A stretch of 64,000 nucleotides of DNA from Phocaeicola vulgatus ATCC 8482. GTDB lineage: Bacteria > Bacteroidota > Bacteroidia > Bacteroidales > Bacteroidaceae. The notes beneath the pieces are model-generated. The model saw nothing but the letters and a program-made list of their open reading frames with translations, ran no database searches and had not been told where the DNA came from. This document shows positions 7,871 to 16,932 of this stretch, piece after piece. The position numbers and the translations under genes were made by a program. Each line of letters opens with the position of its first letter. Position 1 is the stretch's first letter. The stretch covers positions 496,001 to 560,000 of the forward strand of contig NC_009614.1 of NCBI RefSeq assembly GCF_000012825.1, read 5' to 3'.

Positions 7871-9337
7871 ATGGCATTTACGAACAACATTATGATTGTC
7901 CGCCACAGATTGCTGACAGAACTTGTAAAATTGTGGAAAAACGGAGAACTGACAACAGACAAAATAGACCGTCTGCCATTAGAACTCAGCCCCCGACGTT
8001 CAAAACATGCAGGGCGTTGCTGCGTACACAAAGAACGCGCTGTATGGAAATACAAATCCCTTCCTCTACTGGGGTTGGATATGGATGATGAAACCGATGA
8101 GCTCACTCCACTATCCGAATATGCCGCACGTTCTATAGAACGTGCAAACAATGGAAAGCCCAAAGACAACATTATGTGTGTTATAGACGAAGCATGCTCG
8201 GCCTGCGTACAGATCAATTATGAAATCACCGACTTATGCCGGGGATGTACCGCCCGCAGTTGCCAGTACAATTGTCCCAAAGGAGCCGTACATGTACATG
8301 CCGACACCGGCAAGGCATGGATCGACCATGATACCTGCATCAGTTGCGGCATCTGCCACAAAAGCTGCCCTTATCACGCAATCGTCTATATTCCCGTTCC
8401 CTGCGAGGAATCTTGTCCTGTCAAAGCGATCAGCAAAGATGAACACGGTATAGAGCATATTGATGAGAATAAATGTATTTATTGCGGTAAATGCATGAAT
8501 GCCTGTCCTTTCGGGGCCATTTTTGAAATATCCCAGACATTCGATGTGTTGCAACGCATCCGTAAAGGAGAACAAGTGGTAGCCATTGTCGCGCCATCTA
8601 TTTTGGGACAATTCAGCACAACTATCGAACAAGTATATGGTGCATTCAGACAAATCGGTTTCACCGATATAATTGAAGTAGCACAAGGAGCCATGTCCAC
8701 CGTAGAACATGAAGCGCATGAACTGATAGAAAAACTGGAAGAAGGACAGAAATTCATGACTACCTCATGCTGCCCGTCCTATATCGAGCTGGTGAACAAA
8801 TACATCCCCGATATGAAAAAATACGTTTCCGGCACAGGCTCGCCTATGTATTATGCCGCACGTATAGCCAAAGAGAAGTATCCTGATGCAAAAATCGTAT
8901 TTGTTGGACCATGTGTAGCCAAACGTAAAGAAGCTCAACGTGACGAGGCTGTGGATTTTGTGATGACATTCGAAGAGATTTCCTCTATTTTCGATGCTTT
9001 CGAGATTAACCTGGAGATTGTACAGCCATACGCTATGGAATTCTCTTCCGTTCGCGAAGCGCATGGATTCGCACAAGCCGGCGGCGTGATGGGAGCCGTA
9101 AAGGCATTCCTGAAAATGGAAGCGGACAAAATCAATGCCATACAGGTATCTGATTTAAACAAGAAGAATATCGGAACATTACGCGCCTACGCTAAATCGG
9201 GCAAAGCTCCCGGACAATTCATCGAAGTGATGGCCTGCGAGGGTGGTTGTATCACAGGACCCAGTACGCACAGCGGCAGCAACAATGGAAAACGCCAATT
9301 GGTACAGGAACTGGCAAAACAGAAAAAAACATATTAA
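7871..9337 (+). CDS. Monomeric [FeFe] hydrogenase
   Basis: 488 aa. The N-terminal half carries ferredoxin-type clusters (CISCGICHKSCP, CIYCGKCMNACP) and an extra Cys-rich stretch (CSACVQ...CRGCTARSC). The catalytic domain has the H-cluster motifs TSCCPSY (L1, including the proton-relay second Cys), GPCVAKRKEAQ (L2, GPC rather than MPC) and EVMACEGGCITGP (L3). It makes or oxidises H2 with ferredoxin-type electrons in the cytoplasm. The L2/L3 variants suggest group B rather than the classical group A. It is followed immediately by hydE, hydG and hydF. The start follows the -7 box. Confidence 0.9.
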   Translation: MAFTNNIMIVRHRLLTELVKLWKNGELTTDKIDRLPLELSPRRSKHAGRCCVHKERAVWKYKSLPLLGLDMDDETDELTPLSEYAARSIERANNGKPKDNIMCVIDEACSACVQINYEITDLCRGCTARSCQYNCPKGAVHVHADTGKAWIDHDTCISCGICHKSCPYHAIVYIPVPCEESCPVKAISKDEHGIEHIDENKCIYCGKCMNACPFGAIFEISQTFDVLQRIRKGEQVVAIVAPSILGQFSTTIEQVYGAFRQIGFTDIIEVAQGAMSTVEHEAHELIEKLEEGQKFMTTSCCPSYIELVNKYIPDMKKYVSGTGSPMYYAARIAKEKYPDAKIVFVGPCVAKRKEAQRDEAVDFVMTFEEISSIFDAFEINLEIVQPYAMEFSSVREAHGFAQAGGVMGAVKAFLKMEADKINAIQVSDLNKKNIGTLRAYAKSGKAPGQFIEVMACEGGCITGPSTHSGSNNGKRQLVQELAKQKKTY

Positions 9338-9345
9338 AGGTATGC

Positions 9346-10380
9346 ATGAAGCGACTGATTGACAAATTACGTCACTACCATAGCCTGACAGGTGAGGAAT
9401 ATGCCAACCTCCTCTCCTGTCAGGATACCGGCACTTTACTGTATTTACAGCAACAGGCCAGGGAAGTCACTTTGGCACATTTCGGGAATGGGATATTTAT
9501 CCGCGGACTTATCGAGGTGAGCAACCGATGTCGTAACAACTGTCATTATTGCGGAATAAGGAAAGGAAATACCGCCATTACCCGTTACGCATTAAAGCGT
9601 GAAACCATTTTGGAATGTTGCCGTGAAGGATATGCACTCGGATTCCGCACCTTCGTGATGCAAGGCGGTGAAGACCCTGCCTTAACAGATGAATGGATAG
9701 AAAAAACCGTTGCCGCCATCCACTGTGAATTCCCCGATTGTGCCATCACCCTTTCATTAGGAGAGAAATCACGGGAAGCATACGAACGTTTCTTCCGTGC
9801 CGGAGCCAACCGTTATCTGCTCCGACACGAAACACACAACGAAGAACACTATAGGAAATTACATCCTGAGGAGATGTCACTAAAGCATCGGCTCCAATGC
9901 CTGCAATGGCTAAAAGAAATTGGATATCAAACCGGAACAGGAATCATGGTAGGCACTCCGGGACAAACCCTGACACATCTGGTGGAAGATCTGTTATTCA
10001 TAGAGCAATTCCAGCCCCAAATGATCGGTATCGGTCCATTTATCCCCCATCATGACACACCATTCGGAACAGAGCCGGCCGGAAGTGTAGGAATGACCCT
10101 CAAGCTGTTATCCCTTTTCCGGTTAATGCACCCGTCCGCCCTGATTCCATCGACCACCGCCCTTGCCACCTTGTCACCGGACGGACGGGAAAAAGGAATA
10201 TTGGCAGGAGCTAATGTAGTGATGCCCAATCTCTCCCCCAGGGAGCAAAGAGAAAAATACACCTTGTATGATAACAAAGCCGCCTTCGGTGCCGAAGCAG
10301 CCGAAGGTTTACGAGCTTTGGCACAACAACTGGAAACAATCGGTTACCGGATATCGACAGATAGAGGTGACTATCACTAA
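9346..10380 (+). CDS. hydE: [FeFe] hydrogenase H-cluster radical SAM maturase HydE
   Basis: 344 aa. The radical SAM motif is C62-RNN-C66-HY-C69, followed by GIRKGN and the MQGGEDP segment typical of HydE/BioB-like enzymes. HydE acts on the HydG-derived iron synthon during assembly of the H-cluster dithiolate bridge. It starts 8 bases after the hydrogenase stop, with AAAGG before the ATG. The frame is open further upstream, but that part overlaps the hydrogenase gene. Confidence 0.95.
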   Translation: MKRLIDKLRHYHSLTGEEYANLLSCQDTGTLLYLQQQAREVTLAHFGNGIFIRGLIEVSNRCRNNCHYCGIRKGNTAITRYALKRETILECCREGYALGFRTFVMQGGEDPALTDEWIEKTVAAIHCEFPDCAITLSLGEKSREAYERFFRAGANRYLLRHETHNEEHYRKLHPEEMSLKHRLQCLQWLKEIGYQTGTGIMVGTPGQTLTHLVEDLLFIEQFQPQMIGIGPFIPHHDTPFGTEPAGSVGMTLKLLSLFRLMHPSALIPSTTALATLSPDGREKGILAGANVVMPNLSPREQREKYTLYDNKAAFGAEAAEGLRALAQQLETIGYRISTDRGDYH

Positions 10381-10392
10381 CCCCTAACAAAC

Positions 10393-11811
10393 ATGTATAA
10401 AGCAGATTCTAAAATAGCAGAAGAATTCATAGACCATCAAGAGATACTGGATACCTTGGAGTATGCTCACAACAACAAAAGCAATCGTGCCCTGATAGAG
10501 CAACTGATTGACAAAGCTGCTCAATTCAAAGGACTGTCCCATCGTGAGGCAGCATTACTGCTGGAATGCGACCAACCGGATCTAACAGAACGCATTTTCC
10601 GGCTGGCACAGGAAATCAAACATAAGTTTTACGGCAACCGTATTGTAATGTTCGCCCCTCTATATCTTTCCAATTATTGTGTGAACGGATGCGTCTACTG
10701 CCCTTATCATTTGAAGAACAAGACCATAGCACGCAAAAAGCTGACACAAGAAGAGATCCGTAAGGAGGTAATTGCCTTGCAAGACATGGGACACAAACGC
10801 CTGGCACTGGAAGCAGGAGAAGATCCTTTGCGGAATCCTATTGAGTACATACTGGAATCTATCCAAACCATTTATAGCATCAAACATAAAAATGGGGCTA
10901 TCCGCCGGGTCAATGTCAACATTGCCGCCACTACCGTGGAAAACTACCGCAAGCTGAAAGACGCAGGTATCGGCACTTATATCCTGTTCCAGGAAACTTA
11001 TCATAAAGAAAATTACGAATCCCTGCATCCCACCGGTCCGAAAAGCAAATATGCTTATCATACCGAAGCGATGGACCGTGCCATGGAAGCGGGAATTGAC
11101 GATGTAGGACTAGGTGTTTTATTCGGGCTGAATACCTACCGCTATGACTTTACAGGATTATTGATGCATGCCGAACATCTGGAAGCTACCTTCGGAGTGG
11201 GACCACATACCATCAGTGTTCCTCGCATCTGTCCGGCAGATGATATCTCCACGCAAGATTTCCCGGATGCCATTTCAGATGATATATTTTGTAAAATTGT
11301 GGCGGTAATCCGTATCGCTGTTCCTTATACAGGTATGATTATCTCTACAAGGGAATCGGCTGCAACCCGACGCAAAGTCTTAAACCTGGGAATCTCACAA
11401 ATCAGCGGAGGCTCCCGGACCAGCGTAGGCGGTTATGCCATTCCGGAAACACCGGAAGAAAACTCAGCACAATTCGACATCAGTGACACCCGTACCTTGG
11501 ACGAGGTAGTGAACTGGCTGCTCGACTTGGGGCATATCCCCAGTTTCTGTACAGCATGTTATCGGGCAGGGCGTACAGGCGACCGTTTTATGTCATTAGT
11601 CAAATCGGGACAAATCGCCAACTGCTGCGCCCCCAATGCATTGATGACACTAAAAGAGTATCTGGAAGATTATGCGGCACCGGATACACGAGCCAAAGGA
11701 ATCCAACTGATAAAAAAAGAGTTGGAACATATTCCCAATCCGAAAATAAAAGAAATAGCAATTCGTAATCTGAAAGAGATAGAAGAAGGGAAACGAGATT
11801 TCAGATTCTAA
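10393..11811 (+). CDS. hydG: [FeFe] hydrogenase H-cluster radical SAM maturase HydG
   Basis: 472 aa, full length. The radical SAM motif is C96-VNG-C100-VY-C103. The C-terminal auxiliary cluster motif CTACYRAG...CC fits CX2CX22C, which separates HydG from ThiH. HydG cleaves tyrosine to supply the CO and CN ligands of the H-cluster. It follows hydE by 12 bases. Confidence 0.96.
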   Translation: MYKADSKIAEEFIDHQEILDTLEYAHNNKSNRALIEQLIDKAAQFKGLSHREAALLLECDQPDLTERIFRLAQEIKHKFYGNRIVMFAPLYLSNYCVNGCVYCPYHLKNKTIARKKLTQEEIRKEVIALQDMGHKRLALEAGEDPLRNPIEYILESIQTIYSIKHKNGAIRRVNVNIAATTVENYRKLKDAGIGTYILFQETYHKENYESLHPTGPKSKYAYHTEAMDRAMEAGIDDVGLGVLFGLNTYRYDFTGLLMHAEHLEATFGVGPHTISVPRICPADDISTQDFPDAISDDIFCKIVAVIRIAVPYTGMIISTRESAATRRKVLNLGISQISGGSRTSVGGYAIPETPEENSAQFDISDTRTLDEVVNWLLDLGHIPSFCTACYRAGRTGDRFMSLVKSGQIANCCAPNALMTLKEYLEDYAAPDTRAKGIQLIKKELEHIPNPKIKEIAIRNLKEIEEGKRDFRF

Positions 11812-11874
11812 CCGCTCATGCGTCAAGCAACCTTTTCAATACAGATAATGAACCTAATTCAAGCCCAATAAAAT

Positions 11875-13065
11875 ATGAGTCTAAACAACACTCCCGCTGC
11901 CAACCGGCTACATATCGTCCTGTTCGGAAAACGCAATAGCGGCAAGTCCTCTCTAATCAATGCCTTGACCGGACAAGACACCGCCCTTGTATCGGATATT
12001 CCCGGTACAACAACAGATGCTGTCAGCAAAGCGATGGAAATTCAACATATCGGTCCTTGTCTCTTTATCGATACTCCCGGATTTGATGATGAAGGGGAAT
12101 TGGGAGAAATGCGCATAACCCGTACGTTGAAAGCCATCGAACGGACAGATATTGCCTTACTTCTTTGTGAAGACGGCAATTGCGAGGATGAAAAACAATG
12201 GATGGAGCAGTTAAATAAAAGGAATATTCCGGTTATCCTGATACTGAACAAAGCTGATATCCGAAAAGACATAGCATCCACAAGGGATCGTATAGAAAAA
12301 GAATGCGGTCAAAATCCTCTCATTATCAGCGCAAAAGAACAGACGGGCATAGAGAAAATACTTCAAGCTATTCTGGAAAAGTTACCGGCAGATTTCGGAC
12401 AACAGACCATTACCGGAGATCTGGTTAAAGAAGGAGATTTAGTGCTCTTAGTCATGCCACAAGACATACAGGCTCCCAAAGGCCGACTTATTCTTCCACA
12501 AGTACAGACGATGCGCGAATTATTGGACAAAAAATGTCTGGTAATGAGCTGTACAACCGATAAAATAGCCGCCACTTTGCAGGCTCTGTCCTATCCTCCG
12601 AAACTAATCATAACCGACTCCCAAGTTTTTCATGCCGTTTATGAGCAAAAACCGGCAGAAAGCCTTCTCACCTCTTTTTCCGTTCTGATGGCAGGATATA
12701 AAGGGGATATACTCTATTATATGGAAGGAGCCTCAGCCATAGACCGCCTCACCTCACAATCACGGGTACTGATAGCAGAAGCCTGCACTCATGCCCCTGC
12801 CACCGAGGACATAGGCAGAGTAAAGCTTCCACGTATGTTGCGTAAAAAGATAGGTGAAGAGTTGCAAATAGATATCGTTGCAGGTACAGACTTTCCGGAG
12901 GATTTGACACCCTATCACTTAATCATTCATTGCGGAGCCTGCATGTTCAATCGCAAATATGTACTAAACCGGATTGATAATGCCCGTAAGCAACAGATTC
13001 CCATGACTAATTATGGAGTGGCTATTGCACACTTGAACGGGATATTGGATAAGATAGCGTATTAA
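11875..13065 (+). CDS. hydF: [FeFe] hydrogenase H-cluster maturation GTPase HydF
   Basis: 396 aa. GTPase motifs are G18KRNSGKS (P-loop), PGTTTDAV, DTPGFDD and NKAD. The C-terminal Fe-S scaffold has C-T-H followed about 50 residues later by HCGAC. HydF carries the 2Fe precursor and delivers it to apo-hydrogenase. It is the last gene of the hydrogenase operon, 63 bases after hydG. Confidence 0.95.
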   Translation: MSLNNTPAANRLHIVLFGKRNSGKSSLINALTGQDTALVSDIPGTTTDAVSKAMEIQHIGPCLFIDTPGFDDEGELGEMRITRTLKAIERTDIALLLCEDGNCEDEKQWMEQLNKRNIPVILILNKADIRKDIASTRDRIEKECGQNPLIISAKEQTGIEKILQAILEKLPADFGQQTITGDLVKEGDLVLLVMPQDIQAPKGRLILPQVQTMRELLDKKCLVMSCTTDKIAATLQALSYPPKLIITDSQVFHAVYEQKPAESLLTSFSVLMAGYKGDILYYMEGASAIDRLTSQSRVLIAEACTHAPATEDIGRVKLPRMLRKKIGEELQIDIVAGTDFPEDLTPYHLIIHCGACMFNRKYVLNRIDNARKQQIPMTNYGVAIAHLNGILDKIAY

Positions 13066-13093
13066 AAAGACATCTGTTCTTTTTTGTTTCCAT

Positions 13094-13128
13094 CACCACA
13101 AACCATTTATCTTCAAAGGTTTGTGGTG
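13094..13128 (+). terminator. Hairpin after hydF
   Basis: CACCACAAACC and GGTTTGTGGTG form an 11-bp perfect stem with a 13-base loop, 28 bases after the hydF stop. No T-run follows, so it may be a rho-dependent or 3'-end-stabilising structure. Confidence 0.4.
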
Positions 13129-13288
13129 TAAAAGGTTCCGTAATTCCCCTTAACCGGTATGTATGTGTCTTTTTACCATTGTTTCTGAAGGCTCATAGAT
13201 TTTCCTTCTTGATGTGTCCTGTATGATGGTTCATCCATTTACTTCATTTACAAATACTTATCGTGCAAACACTTTGTTGCATTATAGT

Positions 13289-13367
13289 TTCACCAAGGTG
13301 AAGCAATCGTATCACTTGGGTGACTACGCCTCTCCACTTAGGTGCCAATGCATTGTCACCTAAGTGA
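13289..13367. repeat. Four palindromic iterons with about 22-bp period
   Basis: Four related palindromes of the type TCACYWAGGTGA lie at 13289-13302, 13312-13323, 13335-13344 and 13356-13367, starting 21-23 bases apart, about two helical turns. The third and fourth are also inverted copies of each other (CACTTAGGTG and CACCTAAGTG). They lie in the 579-base gap between the convergent hydF and hisS genes; I found no ORF there worth calling. Confidence 0.6.
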
Positions 13368-13515
13368 AACAACAAAAGAAGACAGACAAAGCTACAAAAA
13401 AAACGGACGAGAATATAAAAAGGAGTACTAAACACATCTGCCATAATGACCGGTAGCTATCAGGCCGACTCCACACAGGGAAAGGAGAACAAACCATTTC
13501 GGAGGGGAAAAAGGA

Positions 13516-13564
13516 CTTCCGTCACCATATTTCACTGATTCTAAATGAGATATAGTGACGGAAG
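13516..13564. repeat. Inverted repeat near the 3' end of hisS
   Basis: CTTCCGTCAC (13516-13525) and GTGACGGAAG (13555-13564) form a 10-bp perfect stem, partly extended by ATAT/ATAT, around a long loop. A-runs flank it on the right. It could serve as a transcription end between the convergent hydF and hisS transcripts. Confidence 0.5.
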
Positions 13565-13644
13565 AAAAAAAATAATCTGTTAATCCGCATAGATAATTAC
13601 GGATGAATATACCGGACTATTCCGACAACATCCGCTTGATGAAA

Positions 13645-15009
13645 TCAAGCTTTCACCACCGCCAGCAACTCATCCGGTGTAACCAGTGACTGCTCGCCTG
13701 TAGTCATATTCTTCAAAGTCAGTTTCCCTTCGTTCATTTCATTTTCACCAACAATAGCGACAAAAGGAATCTGCTTGTCATTGGCATATCCCATCTGCTT
13801 CTTCATTTTAGAAGCATCCGGATAAATTTCAGCGCGCACCCCTGCTTCACGGACTTTTGTCAGGATAGGCAGACAATAAGCAGCCTCTTTATCGCCGAAG
13901 TTTACAAACAACAGCTCGGTTCCGTTCACCGCTTCTTTCGGATACAAATCCAACTGATTCAACACATCAAAAATACGGTCGGCTCCGAAAGAGATACCTA
14001 CACCAGACATACCATCCATACCAAAGACACCGGTCAGATTATCATAACGGCCACCACCACTGATGCTGCCAATCTGCACATCCAAGGCCTTCACTTCAAA
14101 AATTGCTCCCGTATAATAATTCAAGCCGCGAGCCAAAGTCAAATCCAATTCCACTTCACTCTTCACACCCAGTGCAGACACGGTTTTTAATATGAATTCA
14201 CTTTCTTCCACTCCCTTCAATCCCGCTTCACTGGTAGCAAGGACAGTCTTCAAAGTTTCCAATTTCTCTTCATTGCTTCCACTCAATAAAATAATCGGCT
14301 GCAATTTATCAATAGCCTCTTGAGGAATCCCTTTAGAAGCCAATTCCGCATTTACATTTTCCAATCCGATTTTATCCAGTTTGTCAATGGCTACGGTGAT
14401 ATCTACAATTTTATCAGCCTCCCCGATAATCTCGGCAATACCGGTCAATATCTTACGGTTATTGATTTTAATTGAAACACGTACTCCGAATTTACCAAAT
14501 ACACGGTCTATCATCTGTACCAGCTCCACTTCATTCAATAAAGAATTGCTGCCTACCACATCGGCGTCACATTGGTAAAACTCACGGTAACGCCCTTTTT
14601 GGGGACGATCCGCACGCCAAACCGGTTGGATTTGATAACGTTTGAAAGGAAAACTTATTTCATCACGATGCATCACCACATAGCGGGCAAAAGGTACGGT
14701 GAGATCGTAGCGCAATCCTTTTTCACAGAACTTGCTCGCCAGCTTTACCGCATTGCGGCTCAGCAATTCCTCATCGGTAATGCCGTTGAAATAATCACCT
14801 GAGTTCTGTATCTTAAACAATAACTTATCCCCTTCGTCACCGTATTTTCCCATCAAGGTAGACAAATTCTCCATAGAAGGAGTTTCAATCTGCTGATAGC
14901 CGAAAAGATGAAACACATCACGGATCGTATTGAATATATAGTTACGTTTCGCCATTTCCACCGGCGAAAAATCTCTCGTTCCTTTAGGTATACCTGGTTT
15001 TGCTGCCAT
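13645..15009 (-). CDS. hisS: Histidine-tRNA ligase (HisRS)
   Basis: 454 aa from the ATG at 15009 ([20 protein letters not shown]). Class II aminoacyl-tRNA synthetase motifs are present, including motif 2 ([21 protein letters not shown]) and the HisRS signature [14 protein letters not shown]; the C-terminal anticodon-binding domain ends the protein. It charges tRNA-His. The frame extends 10 codons to a GTG, but this lies within the -7 box, so the ATG is preferred. Confidence 0.97.
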   Translation of the reverse strand: MAAKPGIPKGTRDFSPVEMAKRNYIFNTIRDVFHLFGYQQIETPSMENLSTLMGKYGDEGDKLLFKIQNSGDYFNGITDEELLSRNAVKLASKFCEKGLRYDLTVPFARYVVMHRDEISFPFKRYQIQPVWRADRPQKGRYREFYQCDADVVGSNSLLNEVELVQMIDRVFGKFGVRVSIKINNRKILTGIAEIIGEADKIVDITVAIDKLDKIGLENVNAELASKGIPQEAIDKLQPIILLSGSNEEKLETLKTVLATSEAGLKGVEESEFILKTVSALGVKSEVELDLTLARGLNYYTGAIFEVKALDVQIGSISGGGRYDNLTGVFGMDGMSGVGISFGADRIFDVLNQLDLYPKEAVNGTELLFVNFGDKEAAYCLPILTKVREAGVRAEIYPDASKMKKQMGYANDKQIPFVAIVGENEMNEGKLTLKNMTTGEQSLVTPDELLAVVKA

Positions 15010-15038
15010 AATGATTCTATTTAATTTATTTTGAGCCA

Positions 15039-15046
15039 CAAAATTA
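15039..15046 (-). promoter_or_regulatory. -7 box of hisS
   Basis: TAATTTTG on the minus strand, 29 bases before the ATG at 15009. It overlaps an in-frame GTG that might otherwise be taken as the start. Confidence 0.65.
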
Positions 15047-15074
15047 CACTAAATATTTCATTCGTAAAAAGAAT

Positions 15075-15113
15075 ACTTCTTAATATTGCTCATTGCCGGC
15101 AATATTAAGAAGT
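15075..15113 (-). terminator. Terminator of the sugar-catabolic operon
   Basis: A 15-bp perfect stem (15075-15089 with 15099-15113) with a 9-base loop is followed on the minus strand by TATTCTTTTT. It lies 54 bases past the stop of the RbsB-like gene. Confidence 0.75.
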
Positions 15114-15167
15114 TAAACAGCCGGTGCCTTAAGTGCATATCTCAGTATGGACCGTTTCCCTACGAAC

Positions 15168-15468
15168 TCATTGTTTAATAATTTCGTAAGCTGTAGAATG
15201 AACCCCTCTATTCTCTATTTTTCCCTCCAATACATCCAAAGCGAACTCAATGCCCCGGACAGCCATCTGTGAGCTGAAAATATCAGCTGTTGCAACCAGT
15301 TTTCCCGTAGAAAGAAATTCTTTCATTACCGCATCATTATCAAAGCCCACTACAGGCAGATAGCAATTTTTTTCTTGCATCTGCTGAAGAACCCCCAACG
15401 CCATCGCATCATTGCTGCAATATACAGCTTTCAAATCAGGATACCGCATCCACATAGCCTGAAAAACT
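15168..15468 (-). pseudogene. RbsB-like sugar-binding protein, C-terminal fragment (split by IS)
   Basis: C-terminal lobe of a periplasmic-binding-protein fold (Peripla_BP_4/RbsB type): MWMRYPDLKAVYCSNDAMAL, then VVGFDNDAVMKEFLSTGKL and ATADIFSSQMAVRGIEFAL. It ends at the 8-bp target duplication 15461-15468 next to the ISL3-type element. Removing the element and one duplication joins it in frame to the fragment at 16933-17488, giving a 282-aa protein. A separate product from an internal ATG (15455) would be only one lobe and is unlikely to work. Confidence 0.85.
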
Positions 15469-15503
15469 GGGTCAGCGGATTTTCCTGGTTGGTAAGCTTT
15501 CTT

Positions 15504-16508
15504 TTAAGCGTATAGCCTAGCCAGTCTGAACATGAAGAATTTCAGATCAGCCACCCCTCTTAACTGGCTTCGAAAAGCTTTGATTTTAGCATTGAACGAC
15601 TCCGCTGAAGCATTTGTCAATCGTTCTTCAAAATAATTTATGATGGTCGTACTATGGTTTGAAAAGGTATCAAGTACCTTGTTGAACTCCATATAGTCAA
15701 ACTTTTCCACTTCATTGTACCATCTTGCGAGATTTAGCCTTGCTTCATCGGGACCTGACTTCTTGTTGAAGATGTCTGTCAGTTTCATGCTAAGGCTGTA
15801 TCCTTCCAGAAGCTTGGGGAATTTATCAAAGAGAATGGCAGCCCTGGTCTTTTGCTGTTCATTCCATTTGCTCCAGTGTTTCAGTATAATATGCTTGCTT
15901 CTGCTTACTATCTGTGGCAGGGTTTCTCCGTTCTCCATTCTTTCAGGCTCCCATTTCCCTATTCTCTCCCTTTCCGCCTTACTCTTTGCTTCTTTCTTCT
16001 TTTGACGGTGCTCCCTGATAGCCTGATTTTCCGCATCAAGTACTTTCCACCGATAGCGTATTCTTAACCGGTCAACAGCTTCAGACATGAGCTGCTGTAC
16101 ATGAAAACGGTCATTGATCAGCTTTGCGGCAGGAAACACCTTTCTGACCGTCAGCATCATGGCTGAAGATAAATCTGTAGTGACAGTCTTGACAGACAGC
16201 CGTTTCCGGTGCGGAAGCCTGCGCAAGATTCCGCTTACCGCATCTGTGGCCACTCCACGAACCATTGCAACTAAAGCCCCCTTACGGCCTTTGGCTGCTT
16301 TATTGGTCAGAATCGTATAAACATCTCCATTGCTCAGGCAAGTTTCATCCAAAGAAAGGTTTTCTCCAATGTTTTCAGGATAAAGGAGGTAGTCATGCGC
16401 ATGTTCGAGTTGGTCCCAGTTCCGGTAATCACTGATTTTCTCCTTGTATTGTTTACGAAGAGTCTGTCCTTTTACGCCATAACGTTCCGCAAGCACACAG
16501 ATGCTCAC
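15504..16508 (-). CDS. ISL3 family transposase (catalytic part)
   Basis: 334 aa. DDE transposase of the ISL3 type: first catalytic region LSLDETCLSNGDVYTILTNK, second region TTDLSSAMMLTVRKVFPAA followed by the family hallmark NDRFHVQQLMSEAVD, last region ASAESFNAKIKAFRSQLRGV. It begins with a helix-turn-helix-like stretch (LAERYGVKGQTLRKQYKEK). It is encoded 10 bases after the upstream small ORF, as in ISAon1-like elements. Confidence 0.9.
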   Translation of the reverse strand: MSICVLAERYGVKGQTLRKQYKEKISDYRNWDQLEHAHDYLLYPENIGENLSLDETCLSNGDVYTILTNKAAKGRKGALVAMVRGVATDAVSGILRRLPHRKRLSVKTVTTDLSSAMMLTVRKVFPAAKLINDRFHVQQLMSEAVDRLRIRYRWKVLDAENQAIREHRQKKKEAKSKAERERIGKWEPERMENGETLPQIVSRSKHIILKHWSKWNEQQKTRAAILFDKFPKLLEGYSLSMKLTDIFNKKSGPDEARLNLARWYNEVEKFDYMEFNKVLDTFSNHSTTIINYFEERLTNASAESFNAKIKAFRSQLRGVADLKFFMFRLARLYA

Positions 16509-16518
16509 AGGAGTAGAT

Positions 16519-16869
16519 TCAATCTCCTTCTTTTAAAAAAGAAACGAACTCAGAATTGAGCCGTGTACCGTCAAATTCGGATAAATCCCAGTCATAGCTG
16601 AAGATTTCATTGGAAGACTTGTCAAGCCATTTACGTTTACGGACATGGAGATAAGTGGCGCGACCACGAATAGGGTAGTCTTGGATTGTACGGTACTCAC
16701 CAAAACCATAGGATATGATATCCGGGTTGGTCTTATCTTCTTTTAGCTGAACTTTTTTTTCATCAAGATAAATATCAAAACGGTCAGCACTCTTGTCGAA
16801 ATTGACAATATCAAAGTTGTCTATAAGCACATCCGGAAGGATGGCACGAAGGAGTCGTTCGGGTTTCAT
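16519..16869 (-). CDS. ISAon1-like transposase N-terminal region protein
   Basis: 116 aa, lying between the right inverted repeat and the transposase ORF on the same strand. It begins MKPERLLRAILPDVLIDNFD and has the segment IQDYPIRGRATYLHVRKRKW, which looks like the N-terminal zinc-ribbon/DNA-binding part of ISL3 transposases made as a separate protein. It probably helps end recognition. Confidence 0.75.
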   Translation of the reverse strand: MKPERLLRAILPDVLIDNFDIVNFDKSADRFDIYLDEKKVQLKEDKTNPDIISYGFGEYRTIQDYPIRGRATYLHVRKRKWLDKSSNEIFSYDWDLSEFDGTRLNSEFVSFLKEGD

Positions 16870-16932
16870 AAAACAAAGGTAAGCAAAGATAGCTAATTTT
16901 AAAACTTACCAACCAGAAATTTCCGCTGAGCC

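Larger units (their letters stand above)
15469..16932 (-). mobile_element. ISL3-type insertion sequence (ISAon1-like), 1464 bp
   Basis: Both ends are defined. Terminal inverted repeats of 28 bp match at 24 positions (GGGTCAGCGGATTTTCCTGG at the left, GGCTCAGCGGAAATTTCTGG at the right, both continuing TTGGTAAG). Exact 8-bp duplications GAAAAACT flank it at 15461-15468 and 16933-16940. It carries two ORFs, a short N-terminal-type protein and the transposase, both facing the same way as the interrupted gene. Family assignment is from the transposase motifs. Confidence 0.92.

Noticed and set aside
13289..13367. CRISPR array
   Set aside because: The repeats are short degenerate palindromes with spacers of about 10 bases and there are no cas genes; this is not CRISPR architecture.
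13244..13444. 66-aa minus-strand ORF in the hydF-hisS gap
   Set aside because: It is made from the palindromic iterons and shows no domain, promoter or start context.
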